Shown here piece by piece: positions 1-9,273 of a stretch of DNA of 64,000 nt; position 1 is the stretch's first letter; each line of letters opens with the position of its first letter. Source of the DNA: JACQFZ01 sp045810625. Its GTDB lineage: Bacteria > Pseudomonadota > Gammaproteobacteria > Acidiferrobacterales > Sulfurifustaceae. The notes under the pieces are model-generated. The model was not told the DNA's origin. It worked only from the letters and a program-made list of their open reading frames with translations, and did no database searches. The translations under genes were made by a program, and so were the position numbers. Location: NCBI GenBank assembly GCA_045810625.1, contig JBJMVQ010000009.1, positions 62,001 to 126,000 of the forward strand. Reading direction: 5' to 3'.

Positions 1-302
1 CGCGCCGCTATCTCGCGATCTCCATCGCCACGGTGGCGGTCGCGCTCGAGCTCTCTCACGACGGCGTGATCGTTCGCGCCGGCATCGCGGTCGGCGGCTG
101 TTCGCGTTCCGCGCGGCGACTGTCGGAGCTGGAGCGCGAATTGATCGGACGCTCCGTCCGCGGAGGCCTCGGCGCGCTCGTCGTACCGCGTCACCTGATT
201 GCCATCACGCCCGTCTCCGACGTGCACGCCACTGCCGAGTACCGTCGCGACGCTGCGATCACGCTGCTTCGGCGCGCGCTCGGACAAGTTACCTATGAAT
301 GA
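1..302 (+). CDS. FAD-binding subunit of a molybdenum hydroxylase, C-terminal part (partial)
   Basis: Only the C-terminal ~99 residues are in the window; the frame is open to the left edge (first full codon at 3). The piece has the pattern of the CO-dehydrogenase flavoprotein C-terminal domain: an ALEL strand, then a glycine-rich AVGGCS turn, and near the end AEYRRDAA followed by LLRRAL, the usual close of CoxM/XdhB-type subunits. In this family the FAD subunit passes electrons from the 2Fe-2S clusters to an acceptor. The stop codon overlaps the next gene's start (ATG at 295, TGA at 300-302), so the two are translationally coupled and probably form one enzyme. The missing N-terminal FAD domain prevents finer assignment. 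Confidence 0.8.
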   Translation, partial: RRYLAISIATVAVALELSHDGVIVRAGIAVGGCSRSARRLSELERELIGRSVRGGLGALVVPRHLIAITPVSDVHATAEYRRDAAITLLRRALGQVTYE

Positions 303-3090
303 CTCGACGCAACCGGCGACGGCGCACGAATCCGTCGCGACCTACGAGATTGCATTCACCCTCAACGGCAAGCCATGTCGTTTGAACATCGAGCCGACGC
401 GCCGCCTCGCCCATGTTCTGCGCGAAGACCTTGGGCTCACCGGCACCAAGATCGGCTGCGATGCCGGGCATTGCGGCGCATGCACCATCCTGCTCGACAG
501 CCGCCCGGTCTGCGCGTGCCTCGTTGCCGTCGCACAAGTTCATGAACGAACCATCGTCACCGTCGAAGGCCTGTCGCACGACGGCCGGCTCAATGTTCTT
601 CAGCAAGCGTTTCTTGCGCACGGAGCGACGCAATGCGGCGCCTGCACACCGGGCATGCTGGTGGCCGCGACCGAGCTGCTCGCCCGCAGCCCAACACCGA
701 CGCCCGCGCAAGTGCGCGCGTCGCTCGGCGGTGTGCTCTGCCGGTGCACCGGTTACCGCAAGATCGAGGAAGCGGTGCTCGCCGCCGCACGCGCCTCGAT
801 ATCCGCGAACGTAGCTTCCGATGAAGCGGTGGGTGCCCGTACGCCGAAGGTCGACGGCGTGCCGAAGGTCACCGGTGGCGAAGTCTATGCCGCCGACCGG
901 GCGCCGGCCGATGCGCTCTGGCTGCGCACGATCCGCTCGCCCTACGCCCGCGCACGCTTCGCGCTCGGGGACTTCGCGCCGCTGCGGCGCCGCTATCCCG
1001 GCATCGTCGATGTCATCACCGCCGAGAACGTGCCGGTGAACAGCTTCGGCATCTTTCCGGATCAGAAGGATCAGCCGGTCCTCGCCGACGGTCGCGTACG
1101 TTTCCGCGGCGAGGCGGTGCTGTGTCTCGTCGGCACGAAAGCGGCCGTCGAGAGCGTGCGCGAAGACGAGCTTCCCATTGAATGGACGCCCGAAACGCCA
1201 CGAGCCGATATGGACGATGCGCTCGCGTCATCCGCCGAGCCGATTCACAGCACGAGACCGGACAACATTCTCGTTCGCGGGCGCGTCGTAAAAGGCGACG
1301 TGGAGGCGGCGATGGCGTCGGCCGCTTTCGTCGCTCGCGGCGATTTCACCACGAGCTACGTCGAGCACGCGTATATCGAGCCGGAAGCGGGCTACGCCGA
1401 CCGCATCGGCGATCGCCTGCGCGTCTTCGCGTGCACGCAAACGCCGTACATGGATCGCGAGGAAATTGCCCGCATTCTCGGCATCGACGACGCGCAGGTG
1501 CACATCGTTCCGTCCGCCGTGGGCGGCGGTTTCGGCGGCAAGCTCGACCTCTCGGTGCAGCCGCTGCTCGCCGTCGCGGCGTGGAAGCTCCGCCGCGCGG
1601 TGCGCATGATATACACGCGGCAAGAGTCGATGATGTCGACCACCAAGCGGCATCCCGCGCGCATGCGCGCGACGTTCGCGTGCGACCGCGACGGGCATCT
1701 CGTCGCCGCCGATTTCGCCGGCGACTTCAACACCGGCGCGTACGCATCCTGGGGCAGCACGGTGGCGAATCGCGTGCCCATCCACGCCAGCGGGCCGTAC
1801 GTCGTGCCGAACGTGCGCGCGCTCACGCGCGCGGTCTACACGAACGGGCCGATATCCGGCGCGTTCCGCGGCTTCGGCGTCCCGCAATCGACGCTCCTGC
1901 ACGAATCGCTGCTCGATGATCTCGCCGAACAGTGCGGTGTCGACAGGCTCGAGTTCCGCGCGCGCAACGCGATGCGCGCCGGGCAACCGACCGCCACCGG
2001 GCAAGTGCTGCGCGCGAGCGCCGGCCTCAGCCAGTGTCTCGAAGCGCTGCGCCCGCGCTGGCGCGAGGCGCTCGCCGCGGCCGAGGCGTTCAATCGGAAC
2101 GCACGCACGCCGGCGAGTCTGCGCGGCACGCGCCGCGGCGTGGGCATCGGCTGCATGGGGTACGGCATCGGCAACACGGTCATCGCCAATCCCGCGACCG
2201 TGCGCGTCGGTTTGCGCCGCGAGGGTCGGGTGATGTTTTACAACGGCGCGGTCGACATCGGGCAAGGCTCGAACACCGTGCTCATACAGATCCTCGCGCA
2301 GGCGCTCGGACTGCGCGTGCACGACATCGACTACGTAATGGGCGACACGGATCTCACTCCCGACGCCGGCAAAACCTCGGCCTCGCGTCAGACCTTCGTC
2401 GCCGGCAACGCGGCGCACCTCGCCGGGACGGAGCTGCGCCGCCGCATGATCGCGCTCGTCGAAGCGCGTGCAAACGCCCGGCTGCGTCTGGAACGCGGCG
2501 CGCTGATCGCCGTGGACGACGATGGCGAGAAGCGCATCGATCTGACCGAATTGCCGTGCGATCGTAAGGGCGACGTGCTCGCGGCCGACGGCTATTTCAA
2601 TCCGCCGACCATCGCGCTGGACAAAAACGGCCAAGGCGCACCCTACGCCACCTACGCGTTCGGCGCGCAGATCGCCGAGCTCGAGGTCGACCTCGAGCTC
2701 GGCACGACGAAGCTCCTGCGCATCGCGGCGGCGCACGACGTCGGCCGCGCGATCAATCCGACGCTGGTCGAAGGACAGATTCACGGCGGCATCGCGCAGG
2801 GAATCGGCCTGGCGCTGATGGAAGAATATCAACCGGGCAAAACCGAAAACCTTCATGACTACCTGATTCCAACGACCGGCGACGTGCCTCCGATCGACGT
2901 CATCCTGGTCGAGGATCCCGAGCCGCTCGGGCCGCACGGCGCAAAGGGGGTCGGCGAGCCGGCGCTCATTCCAACGGCACCCGCGATCTTCAGCGCCATC
3001 CGGCACGCGACGGGCGTGCGCGTGCGGCATGCGCCCTGCACGCCCCCGCGGTTGCGCGCCGCGCTCCTCGATCGGTATGCCGCCAAATGA
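295..3090 (+). CDS. Molybdenum hydroxylase, fused 2Fe-2S and molybdopterin subunits (xanthine dehydrogenase family)
   Basis: 931 residues, joining what are usually separate small (CoxS) and large (CoxL) subunits. Plant-type 2Fe-2S ligands are C55, C60, C63 and C73 or C75; the second cluster is C114, C117, C149 and C151. The molybdopterin part shows GGGFGGK (410-416), FRGFG (524-528), a GQGSNT loop and the catalytic glutamate in GVGEPA (E888). Family knowledge: such enzymes hydroxylate heterocycles or aldehydes with water as the oxygen donor. By hand alignment to bovine xanthine oxidase, the substrate arginine R880 is kept (R493) but the purine-binding E802 is leucine (L417), so xanthine is not the obvious substrate. 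The ATG at 295 is preferred to upstream in-frame starts because it overlaps the FAD gene by 8 bases. A LIV-type ABC transporter follows, suggesting uptake of the substrate. Confidence 0.88.
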   Translation: MNDSTQPATAHESVATYEIAFTLNGKPCRLNIEPTRRLAHVLREDLGLTGTKIGCDAGHCGACTILLDSRPVCACLVAVAQVHERTIVTVEGLSHDGRLNVLQQAFLAHGATQCGACTPGMLVAATELLARSPTPTPAQVRASLGGVLCRCTGYRKIEEAVLAAARASISANVASDEAVGARTPKVDGVPKVTGGEVYAADRAPADALWLRTIRSPYARARFALGDFAPLRRRYPGIVDVITAENVPVNSFGIFPDQKDQPVLADGRVRFRGEAVLCLVGTKAAVESVREDELPIEWTPETPRADMDDALASSAEPIHSTRPDNILVRGRVVKGDVEAAMASAAFVARGDFTTSYVEHAYIEPEAGYADRIGDRLRVFACTQTPYMDREEIARILGIDDAQVHIVPSAVGGGFGGKLDLSVQPLLAVAAWKLRRAVRMIYTRQESMMSTTKRHPARMRATFACDRDGHLVAADFAGDFNTGAYASWGSTVANRVPIHASGPYVVPNVRALTRAVYTNGPISGAFRGFGVPQSTLLHESLLDDLAEQCGVDRLEFRARNAMRAGQPTATGQVLRASAGLSQCLEALRPRWREALAAAEAFNRNARTPASLRGTRRGVGIGCMGYGIGNTVIANPATVRVGLRREGRVMFYNGAVDIGQGSNTVLIQILAQALGLRVHDIDYVMGDTDLTPDAGKTSASRQTFVAGNAAHLAGTELRRRMIALVEARANARLRLERGALIAVDDDGEKRIDLTELPCDRKGDVLAADGYFNPPTIALDKNGQGAPYATYAFGAQIAELEVDLELGTTKLLRIAAAHDVGRAINPTLVEGQIHGGIAQGIGLALMEEYQPGKTENLHDYLIPTTGDVPPIDVILVEDPEPLGPHGAKGVGEPALIPTAPAIFSAIRHATGVRVRHAPCTPPRLRAALLDRYAAK

Positions 3091-3213
3091 CGCGCCGGGA
3101 TTTTTCGGGAGCCGCTCGTTTCCCGCGCAAAGGACCGGGCACTGCGTCGTGACAACGTGGCGCGATGCAGCGCAGACCGTAACCATTCCACGCACAAGGA
3201 GGAATAAAGAATA

Positions 3214-4422
3214 ATGAATGCACGCAGACGCTTTCTCAGATCCGTCGCCGCACTCGCCGTCGCCACCGCGTTCGCGCCACCGGCGATGGCCGAGGACACG
3301 ATTACGCTCGGGGAGCTGAACAGCTATAAAACCTTCCCCGGGTTTCTGGAACCTTATCGTAAAGGCTGGCAGCTCGCCCTCGAAGAAGTCAACGCCAGCG
3401 GCGGCGTTCTCGGCCGCAAACTCGAAATCGTATCGCGCGACGACAACGGCAATCCCGGCGACGCGGTGCGTGTCGCGGAGGAGCTGCTGACGCGCGAAAA
3501 AGTGCAATTCATCATGGGGACGTTCCCGTCGAACATCGGACTCGCCGTGGCCGACTTCGCCAAACAGAAGAAGGTGTTCTTCCTCGCCGCCGAGCCGCTC
3601 ACCGACAAGATCGTGTGGGACAACGGCAACCGCTACACGTTCCGGCTGCAATGTTCGACGTACATGCAGACCGCGATGCTCGTGCCGGAGGCGGCGAAGC
3701 TCAAGAAAAAGCGCTGGGCCATCGTGTACCCGAATTACGAGTACGGGCAATCGGCGACGCGGGTATTCAAGGAGCTGTTGAAGAAAGCCCAGCCGGACGT
3801 CGAATTCGTCGTCGAGCAGGCGACGCCGCTCGGCAAGATCGACGCCGGCGCCGTCGTGCAGGCGCTCGCCGACGCCAAACCCGACGCGATTTTCTCTTCT
3901 CTCTTCGCCGGCGATCTCGCGCGTTTCGTGCGCGAAGGCAATACGCGCGGGCTGTTCAAAGGACGAGAAGTGTTCAATCTGCTCGGCGGGTGGCCCGAGT
4001 ATCTCGATCTGCTGAAAGACGAAACGCCGGAGGGTTGGTACGTTACCGGTTATCCGTGGTACGGCATCGATGCGCCGGCGCACAAAAAATTTCTCGACGC
4101 CTATCAGAGGCGCTGGAACGACTATCCGCGCGCCGGATCGGTGGTCGGCTACGCGACCGTCATGACCGCGGCCGCGGCGATCCGCAAAGCCGGCTCGCTC
4201 GACACCGAAAAGCTCGTCAAGGCGATGCAGGGACTGGAAGTCGACACACCGTTCGGGAGGATCACGTACCGCGCGCTCGATCATCAATCCACGATGGGGA
4301 TGTACGTGGGACGCACCGGCCAGAAAGACGGTAAAGGCGTGATGACATCGTGGAAGTACGCCGAGGGCGCGAAGTATCTGCCGCCTGACGCCGAGGTGAA
4401 GAAGCTGCGGCCGGCAGACTAG
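3214..4422 (+). CDS. ABC transporter substrate-binding protein, branched-chain amino acid (LIV) type
   Basis: 402 residues with an export signal carrying a twin-arginine-like RRRFL near residue 4 and a likely cleavage after A-M-A (24-26). The mature part has the Peripla_BP_6 fold pattern: an early GELNSYK strand, the segment LEEVNASGGVLGRKLE, and GYATVMTAAAAIRKAG near the C terminus. A strong ribosome-binding site (AAGGAGG, about 12 bases before the ATG) fixes the start. It heads a binding-protein, permease and two-ATPase set. Proteins of this family in such genomes carry aromatic acids, amides or urea as often as amino acids; the molybdenum hydroxylase upstream favours an aromatic or heterocyclic ligand, which is inference. 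Confidence 0.88.
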   Translation: MNARRRFLRSVAALAVATAFAPPAMAEDTITLGELNSYKTFPGFLEPYRKGWQLALEEVNASGGVLGRKLEIVSRDDNGNPGDAVRVAEELLTREKVQFIMGTFPSNIGLAVADFAKQKKVFFLAAEPLTDKIVWDNGNRYTFRLQCSTYMQTAMLVPEAAKLKKKRWAIVYPNYEYGQSATRVFKELLKKAQPDVEFVVEQATPLGKIDAGAVVQALADAKPDAIFSSLFAGDLARFVREGNTRGLFKGREVFNLLGGWPEYLDLLKDETPEGWYVTGYPWYGIDAPAHKKFLDAYQRRWNDYPRAGSVVGYATVMTAAAAIRKAGSLDTEKLVKAMQGLEVDTPFGRITYRALDHQSTMGMYVGRTGQKDGKGVMTSWKYAEGAKYLPPDAEVKKLRPAD

Positions 4423-4433
4423 CGGCGCGGCGC

Positions 4434-4479
4434 AAGCCGCCGACGCTTCGTAAGGGTCGGACGAAGCGCGCGGCGGCTT
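4434..4479 (+). other. Intercistronic stem-loop between binding protein and permease genes
   Basis: Left arm 4434-4451 and right arm 4461-4479 pair as 9 bp plus 8 bp separated by a small internal mismatch, closing a 9-base loop. It starts 12 bases after the binding-protein stop. No T-run follows, so it is not a classic terminator; such hairpins often protect the binding-protein mRNA or cut down readthrough into permease genes. Confidence 0.6.
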
Positions 4480-4521
4480 TGCGGAAAGCAAGAGCACTCG
4501 GTTCTCCATCGCTTCTCATAC

Positions 4522-6405
4522 ATGGCTTCGTTCGTCGTCCAGCTTCTGAACGGTCTCGCGAACGCCGCTGCGCTATTTTTGGTCGCGGTCGGGCTGTCGC
4601 TTATTTTCGGCGTGACGCGCATCGTCAACTTCGCGCACGGGTCGCTTTACATGCTCGGCATCTACGTTGCCTACAGCGCGATCGGCGCGTTCGGCCTGAC
4701 CGCCGCCGGATTCTGGGGCGGCGTCGCGGCGGCCGCGCTCGCGGTCGGCGTGCTCGGCGCGCTGATCGAGATGACGCTTCTGCGCCGGATTTATCAGGCG
4801 CCGGAGCTGTTCCAGCTCCTGACCACGTTCGCGCTCACGCTCATCATCAAAGACTTCGCGCTGTGGACGTGGGGCGCGGAAGATCTGCTCGGTCCGCGCG
4901 CCCCCGGATTGCGCTACGCGATTACGATTCTCGGCACGCCGTTCCCGGAATACGACCTGGTCCTGATCGCCATCGGTCCCGTCGTGCTCGCCGCGCTTTG
5001 GCTCGTGCTCCAGCGCACGCGCTGGGGCACGCTCGTGCGCGCCGCCACGCAGGACCGCGAAATGCTCGGTGCGCTCGGCGTGAATCAGAAGTGGCTCTTC
5101 ACCGGCGTGTTCGCGCTCGGCGCCGCGCTCGCCGGACTCGGCGGCGCGCTGCAGATCCCGCGCGAGCCGGCACAGCTCTTTCTCGACCTCACCGCGATAT
5201 CCGACGCGTTCGTCGTCGTGGTCGTCGGCGGCATGGGCAGCATTCCGGGCGCGTTCCTTGCCGCACTGATCATCGGCGAGATCAAAGCATTCTGTGTCGG
5301 CATCGGTACGGTGGACGTACTCGGCTCCGCATTCTCGTTCTCGAAGCTCACGCTCGTCGTGGAGTTCATCGTCATGGCCGTGACGCTCGTGTGGCGGCCG
5401 CAGGGCCTTCTCGGTAAACCGTGGCATCACGCGCGCACCGCCGCCGACCCGATGGAGCTGCCGCTGCGCTCCGCCGCTCCCGCGGTCCGCGTCATCGGTT
5501 TGGCCGCGGTCGCTGCGCTCGCCGTGCTACCGCTGCTTGCCGGCGGCTACACGCTCGTGCTCGCGATCGACATTCTGGTGTACGCGCTCTTCGCGGCGAG
5601 CCTCTACTTCATCATCGGTCCGGGCGGCATGGTTTCCTTCGGACACGCCGCGTACTTCGGTCTCGGCGCGTACGGCGCAGCGTTGCTGCTCAAGAACGCC
5701 GGCTGGCCGATGATGGCGGCGCTCGCCGCGGCCCCGCTCATCGCCGCCATCGGCGCCGCCGTATTCGGCTGGTTCTCGGTGCGGCTATCCGGTGTTTACC
5801 TCGCGATGCTCACGCTCGCGTTCGCGCAGATCACCTGGTCGGTCGTATTCCAGTGGGACACCTTCACGGGCGGATCGAACGGCATTGTCGGCGTATGGCC
5901 GGCTTCGTGGCTGGATTCAACGGCGTCGTTCTATGCGCTCGCGTTGACGTCGTGCGCCGGCTCGATCTGGCTGCTGCGCCGGATGCTCGATGCACCCTTC
6001 GGTTACGCGCTGCGCGCCGCCCGCGATTCGCCGTTGCGCTGCGACGCCATTGGCATCGGCGTGCGGCGCCGGCAGTGGGCGGCGTTTATCGTCGTCGGCG
6101 CCTTCGCCGGGCTCGCGGGCGGGCTCTACGCGTTCTCGAAAGGCAGCATCTCGCCCGATTCCACGATGGCGGTGCCGCGTTCGATCGACGCGCTGGTGAT
6201 GGTGCTGCTCGGCGGCGTGCAAACAATCGCCGGACCCGCGGTCGGCGCCGCGGTATTCACCTGGCTGCAGGACACGATTGCGCGCAGCATCGACTACTGG
6301 CGCGCGTGCCTCGGCATCGCGATCCTCGCCCTCGTGCTCGGATTTCCGCGCGGCATCGTCGGCAGCTTGCGTGCGCGCTTCGCATCGAAGGGGGATCTTG
6401 CATGA
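4522..6405 (+). CDS. Fused LivH-LivM branched-chain-type ABC permease
   Basis: 627 residues, about the sum of LivH (~300) and LivM (~320), which are normally separate. The first half has the LivH hallmark VNFAHGSLYMLG after the first membrane segments. The second half, from about residue 310, has the LivM hallmark GMVSFGHAAYFGLGAYGAA. Both halves are rich in predicted membrane helices. Fusion means both halves of the translocation pore come from one chain. The ATG at 4522 lies about 100 bases after the binding-protein stop, with the hairpin in between. The TGA overlaps the next gene (ATGA at 6402-6405). Transport partner ATPases follow directly. Confidence 0.9.
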   Translation: MASFVVQLLNGLANAAALFLVAVGLSLIFGVTRIVNFAHGSLYMLGIYVAYSAIGAFGLTAAGFWGGVAAAALAVGVLGALIEMTLLRRIYQAPELFQLLTTFALTLIIKDFALWTWGAEDLLGPRAPGLRYAITILGTPFPEYDLVLIAIGPVVLAALWLVLQRTRWGTLVRAATQDREMLGALGVNQKWLFTGVFALGAALAGLGGALQIPREPAQLFLDLTAISDAFVVVVVGGMGSIPGAFLAALIIGEIKAFCVGIGTVDVLGSAFSFSKLTLVVEFIVMAVTLVWRPQGLLGKPWHHARTAADPMELPLRSAAPAVRVIGLAAVAALAVLPLLAGGYTLVLAIDILVYALFAASLYFIIGPGGMVSFGHAAYFGLGAYGAALLLKNAGWPMMAALAAAPLIAAIGAAVFGWFSVRLSGVYLAMLTLAFAQITWSVVFQWDTFTGGSNGIVGVWPASWLDSTASFYALALTSCAGSIWLLRRMLDAPFGYALRAARDSPLRCDAIGIGVRRRQWAAFIVVGAFAGLAGGLYAFSKGSISPDSTMAVPRSIDALVMVLLGGVQTIAGPAVGAAVFTWLQDTIARSIDYWRACLGIAILALVLGFPRGIVGSLRARFASKGDLA

Positions 6406-7154
6406 GCGGCGTGCTCGAGGTCGAGCGCCTCGCGAAGTCCTTCGACGGCGTGCACGCCGTGCGCGACGTGAGTTTCACCGTGGCAGCGGGCGAGCTGCTC
6501 GCGATGATCGGACCGAACGGCGCGGGCAAGACCACGTGCTTTAACCTCGTGAACGGACAACTCACGCCGGACGCAGGCAGCGTAAGGCTCGACGGACGCG
6601 ATATCACCCGCCGTCCGCCGCGCGAGATCTGGCGTCTGGGCGTGGGGCGCACGTTCCAGATTACCGCGACGTTCGCATCGATGACCGTGCGCGAGAACGT
6701 GCAGATGGCGCTGCTGTCCCATCGTCGTCGGCTCGCCAATGCCTGGACGCCCGCAGCCGCGCTTTATCGCGACGCGGCCGACGACCTGCTCGCCCGCGTC
6801 GGCATGCTCGATCAAGCCGACCGCGCGTGCGCGGTACTGGCTTACGGGGACCTCAAGCGCGTGGAGCTCGCGATGGCGCTCGCCAACGAGCCGCGGCTGC
6901 TGCTGATGGACGAACCCACCGCCGGCATGGCGCCGAAGGAACGCATCGAGCTCATGACGCTCGTCGCGGAGATCGTGCGCGAGCGCCGGATTGCGGCGCT
7001 CTTCACCGAGCACGACATGGACGTCGTCTTCACGCACGCCGATCGGATTGTCGTGCTGAACCGCGGGCGCCTGATCGTCGCCGGCGAGCCGGCCGAGGTG
7101 CGCGCGAACGGGGAAGTGCGCGAAGTGTATCTGGGCTCGCAGGGGTATATCTAA
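6402..7154 (+). CDS. LivG-type ABC transporter ATP-binding protein
   Basis: 250 residues. Walker A GPNGAGKTT (37-45), Walker B LLLMDEPTAG (about 166-175) and the H-loop in TEHDMD are all present. The signature motif is unusual: LAYGDLKR at 147-154 where most ABC proteins have LSGGQ; LivG proteins often carry a relaxed LSYG form, so this is at the edge of normal. The start is set by the 4-base ATGA overlap with the permease gene, well inside a longer open frame. It pairs with the LivF-type ATPase immediately downstream. Confidence 0.92.
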   Translation: MSGVLEVERLAKSFDGVHAVRDVSFTVAAGELLAMIGPNGAGKTTCFNLVNGQLTPDAGSVRLDGRDITRRPPREIWRLGVGRTFQITATFASMTVRENVQMALLSHRRRLANAWTPAAALYRDAADDLLARVGMLDQADRACAVLAYGDLKRVELAMALANEPRLLLMDEPTAGMAPKERIELMTLVAEIVRERRIAALFTEHDMDVVFTHADRIVVLNRGRLIVAGEPAEVRANGEVREVYLGSQGYI

Positions 7155-7855
7155 TGATGTCGGTGCGCGGACTTCACGCGTACTACGGCCGGGCGCATGT
7201 GCTCGCGGACGTCGCACTCGACGTCGCGCCCGGTGAAGTCGTCGTGCTGCTCGGGCGCAACGGCGCCGGCAAGTCGACGACGCTGAAGAGCATCATGGGG
7301 CTGGTGCGTCCCGCGAGCGGCGAAATTCTTTTCAACGGCCGGCGCATCGACCGCCTGCCGCCCTACCAGATCGCACGCGCGGGGCTGGGTTACGTCCCGG
7401 AGGAACGGCGCATCTTTACCGATCTGACGGTCATGCAGAACCTCGACGTCGGTCGTCAATCGCCGCGTGCCCGCGCGCAAACCTGGACGCCGACGAAGCT
7501 CTTCGAGCTCTTTCCGCATTTGGCGGACATGAAACAGCGATCCGCGGCGAGCATGTCCGGCGGCGAGCAGCAGATGTTGACCATCGCGCGCACCCTCATG
7601 GGCAATCCCTTGTGTCTTCTCCTCGATGAGCCGTCCGAAGGACTGGCGCCGGTCGTCGTCGACCAGTTGCTCAAGGCCATCCTGCAGATCAAATCGGCCG
7701 GAATGTCGGTGCTGCTGTCGGAACAGAATCTGCGTTTCGCAACCGAGGTGTCGGACCGCGCTTACATCATCGAGAAAGGACGTATCCGGTTTTCGGGCAC
7801 GATGGCGGGTCTCGCCGCCGACCCGGGTTTGCGCTCGCGGTATCTCGCCGTATAA
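7154..7855 (+). CDS. LivF-type ABC transporter ATP-binding protein
   Basis: 233 residues. Walker A GRNGAGKST (34-42), signature MSGGEQQ, Walker B LLLDEPSEGL and the LivF-typical GYVPEERRIF are present. The ATG at 7154 shares one base with the TAA of the preceding ATPase (7152-7154); a second ATG follows at 7157, so the true start may be three bases later. This is the last gene of the six-gene run that starts with the FAD subunit; about 90 bases of non-coding DNA separate it from the next promoter. Confidence 0.92.
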   Translation: MMSVRGLHAYYGRAHVLADVALDVAPGEVVVLLGRNGAGKSTTLKSIMGLVRPASGEILFNGRRIDRLPPYQIARAGLGYVPEERRIFTDLTVMQNLDVGRQSPRARAQTWTPTKLFELFPHLADMKQRSAASMSGGEQQMLTIARTLMGNPLCLLLDEPSEGLAPVVVDQLLKAILQIKSAGMSVLLSEQNLRFATEVSDRAYIIEKGRIRFSGTMAGLAADPGLRSRYLAV

Positions 7856-7944
7856 GCAGCGCGCCCACGATCGTACCTATTAACTAAGGGCAGGACGTCG
7901 CGACTTTCAGAAGACGGTCGATGCGCGTGCGCGGACGCGTTCCT

Positions 7945-7972
7945 TTGATGAACGCCCGAATAAATATAGAAT
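7945..7972 (+). promoter_or_regulatory. Sigma-70-like promoter for the transhydrogenase operon
   Basis: A -35 element TTGATG (7945-7950) and a -10 element TAGAAT (7967-7972, 5 of 6 match to TATAAT) are separated by 16 bases, about 65 bases before the pntAA start codon. The local AT-rich stretch stands out from its GC-rich surroundings. Confidence 0.55.
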
Positions 7973-8036
7973 CGGCACGCACTCCTGCCCGTTGCTGCAG
8001 GCGGGTCCGAAGATAAACGCCTTTGAGGAGAAAACA

Positions 8037-9161
8037 ATGAAAATCGGCATCCCGGCCGAAACTCGCTCGCGCGAAACTCGCGTCGCCGCAACGCCGGAGA
8101 CCGTAAAAAAGCTCACCACCGGAGGTGTGCACGAGATCATCGTGCAGGCCGGCGCGGGCCTGAAGGCCAGCGCGACCGACGAAGCGTACACGCAGGCGGG
8201 GGCCCGCATCGCGGCAGCGGCCGCTGACGTGTACGCCCAGGCGGACATCGTCCTCAAAGTCCGCGCCCCGCAGGCAGACGAGCTTCCGCTCCTCAAAACC
8301 GGGCAGGTCGTGATCGGCATGCTCAACCCGTTCGACCGCGACGGTCTCGCTCAACTCGCCGCGCGCGGCGTCACGGCGTTCGCGCTCGAAGCGGCTCCGC
8401 GCATCACCCGCGCGCAAAGTCTCGACGTGCTTTCGTCGCAAGCGAACATCGCCGGCTACAAGGCCGTTCTTCTCGCCGCGAACGTCTACCAGCGCTTCAT
8501 GCCGATGCTGATGACCGCCGCCGGCACGGTGAAAGCCGCGCGCGTGCTCGTGCTCGGCGCCGGCGTCGCCGGGTTGCAGGCGATCGCGACAGCGAAGCGC
8601 CTGGGCGCCGTCATCGAAGCGTCCGACGTGCGGCCGGCGGTGAAGGAACAGATCGAATCGCTCGGCGCAAAATTCATCGACGTGCCGTTCCTGACCGACG
8701 AAGAGCGCGAGATCGCGCAAGGCGTCGGCGGCTACGCGCGTCCGATGCCGGCCGACTGGATGAAGCGCCAGGCGGCGCTCGTCGCCGAGCGCATCAAGCA
8801 GGCCGACATCGCCATCAGCACCGCATTGATCCCCGGCCGCAAAGCGCCCGTTCTCATTACCGAGGAAATGGTGAAATCGATGAAACCGGGATCGGTAATC
8901 GTCGATCTCGCGGTCGAACAGGGCGGCAACTGCCCGCTATCGGAGCCGGACACGACCGTCGTCAAACACGGCGTTACGTTGATCGGCGAAACCAATCTGC
9001 CCGCGCTGGTGGCGGCGGATGCGTCGGCGCTGTATGCACGAAACCTGTTCGACTTTCTAAAGCTCATCATTCGCAAAGACGGGGAACTCGTCATCAATAT
9101 CGAAGACGAAATCGTCGCCGCGACCTTGATGTGTCGCGACGGCCAATTGACGAAGAAATAA
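8037..9161 (+). CDS. pntAA: NAD(P) transhydrogenase subunit alpha part 1 (NAD(H)-binding domain I)
   Basis: 374 residues starting MKIGIPAETRSRETRVA, the alanine dehydrogenase/PNT N-terminal signature. The dinucleotide fold GAGVAGLQ is at about 174-181 within a long Rossmann segment. Family role: soluble domain I of the proton-translocating transhydrogenase, which binds NAD(H) and passes hydride to NADP+ on domain III. The start is chosen at the ATG at 8037, 5 bases after GAGGAG; an in-frame upstream extension lacks family similarity. It is the first of three genes pntAA-pntAB-pntB, the split form common in proteobacteria outside the enterics. Confidence 0.96.
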   Translation: MKIGIPAETRSRETRVAATPETVKKLTTGGVHEIIVQAGAGLKASATDEAYTQAGARIAAAAADVYAQADIVLKVRAPQADELPLLKTGQVVIGMLNPFDRDGLAQLAARGVTAFALEAAPRITRAQSLDVLSSQANIAGYKAVLLAANVYQRFMPMLMTAAGTVKAARVLVLGAGVAGLQAIATAKRLGAVIEASDVRPAVKEQIESLGAKFIDVPFLTDEEREIAQGVGGYARPMPADWMKRQAALVAERIKQADIAISTALIPGRKAPVLITEEMVKSMKPGSVIVDLAVEQGGNCPLSEPDTTVVKHGVTLIGETNLPALVAADASALYARNLFDFLKLIIRKDGELVINIEDEIVAATLMCRDGQLTKK

Positions 9162-9273
9162 CACTGCAGATGGATACTCTTTCGGCGATTGTCTTTCGAC
9201 GCCCCGCCTCCGCGCACCTGCCCGTCGCCGCATAGGGTTATGACGGGACCACAATTCTAACGAGCGTAAAACC

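Noticed and set aside
1228..4509. A 1,093-codon open frame on the minus strand opposite the hydroxylase and binding protein
   Set aside because: Low-complexity, Arg/Ala/His-rich shadow of two well-supported plus-strand genes; no family pattern.
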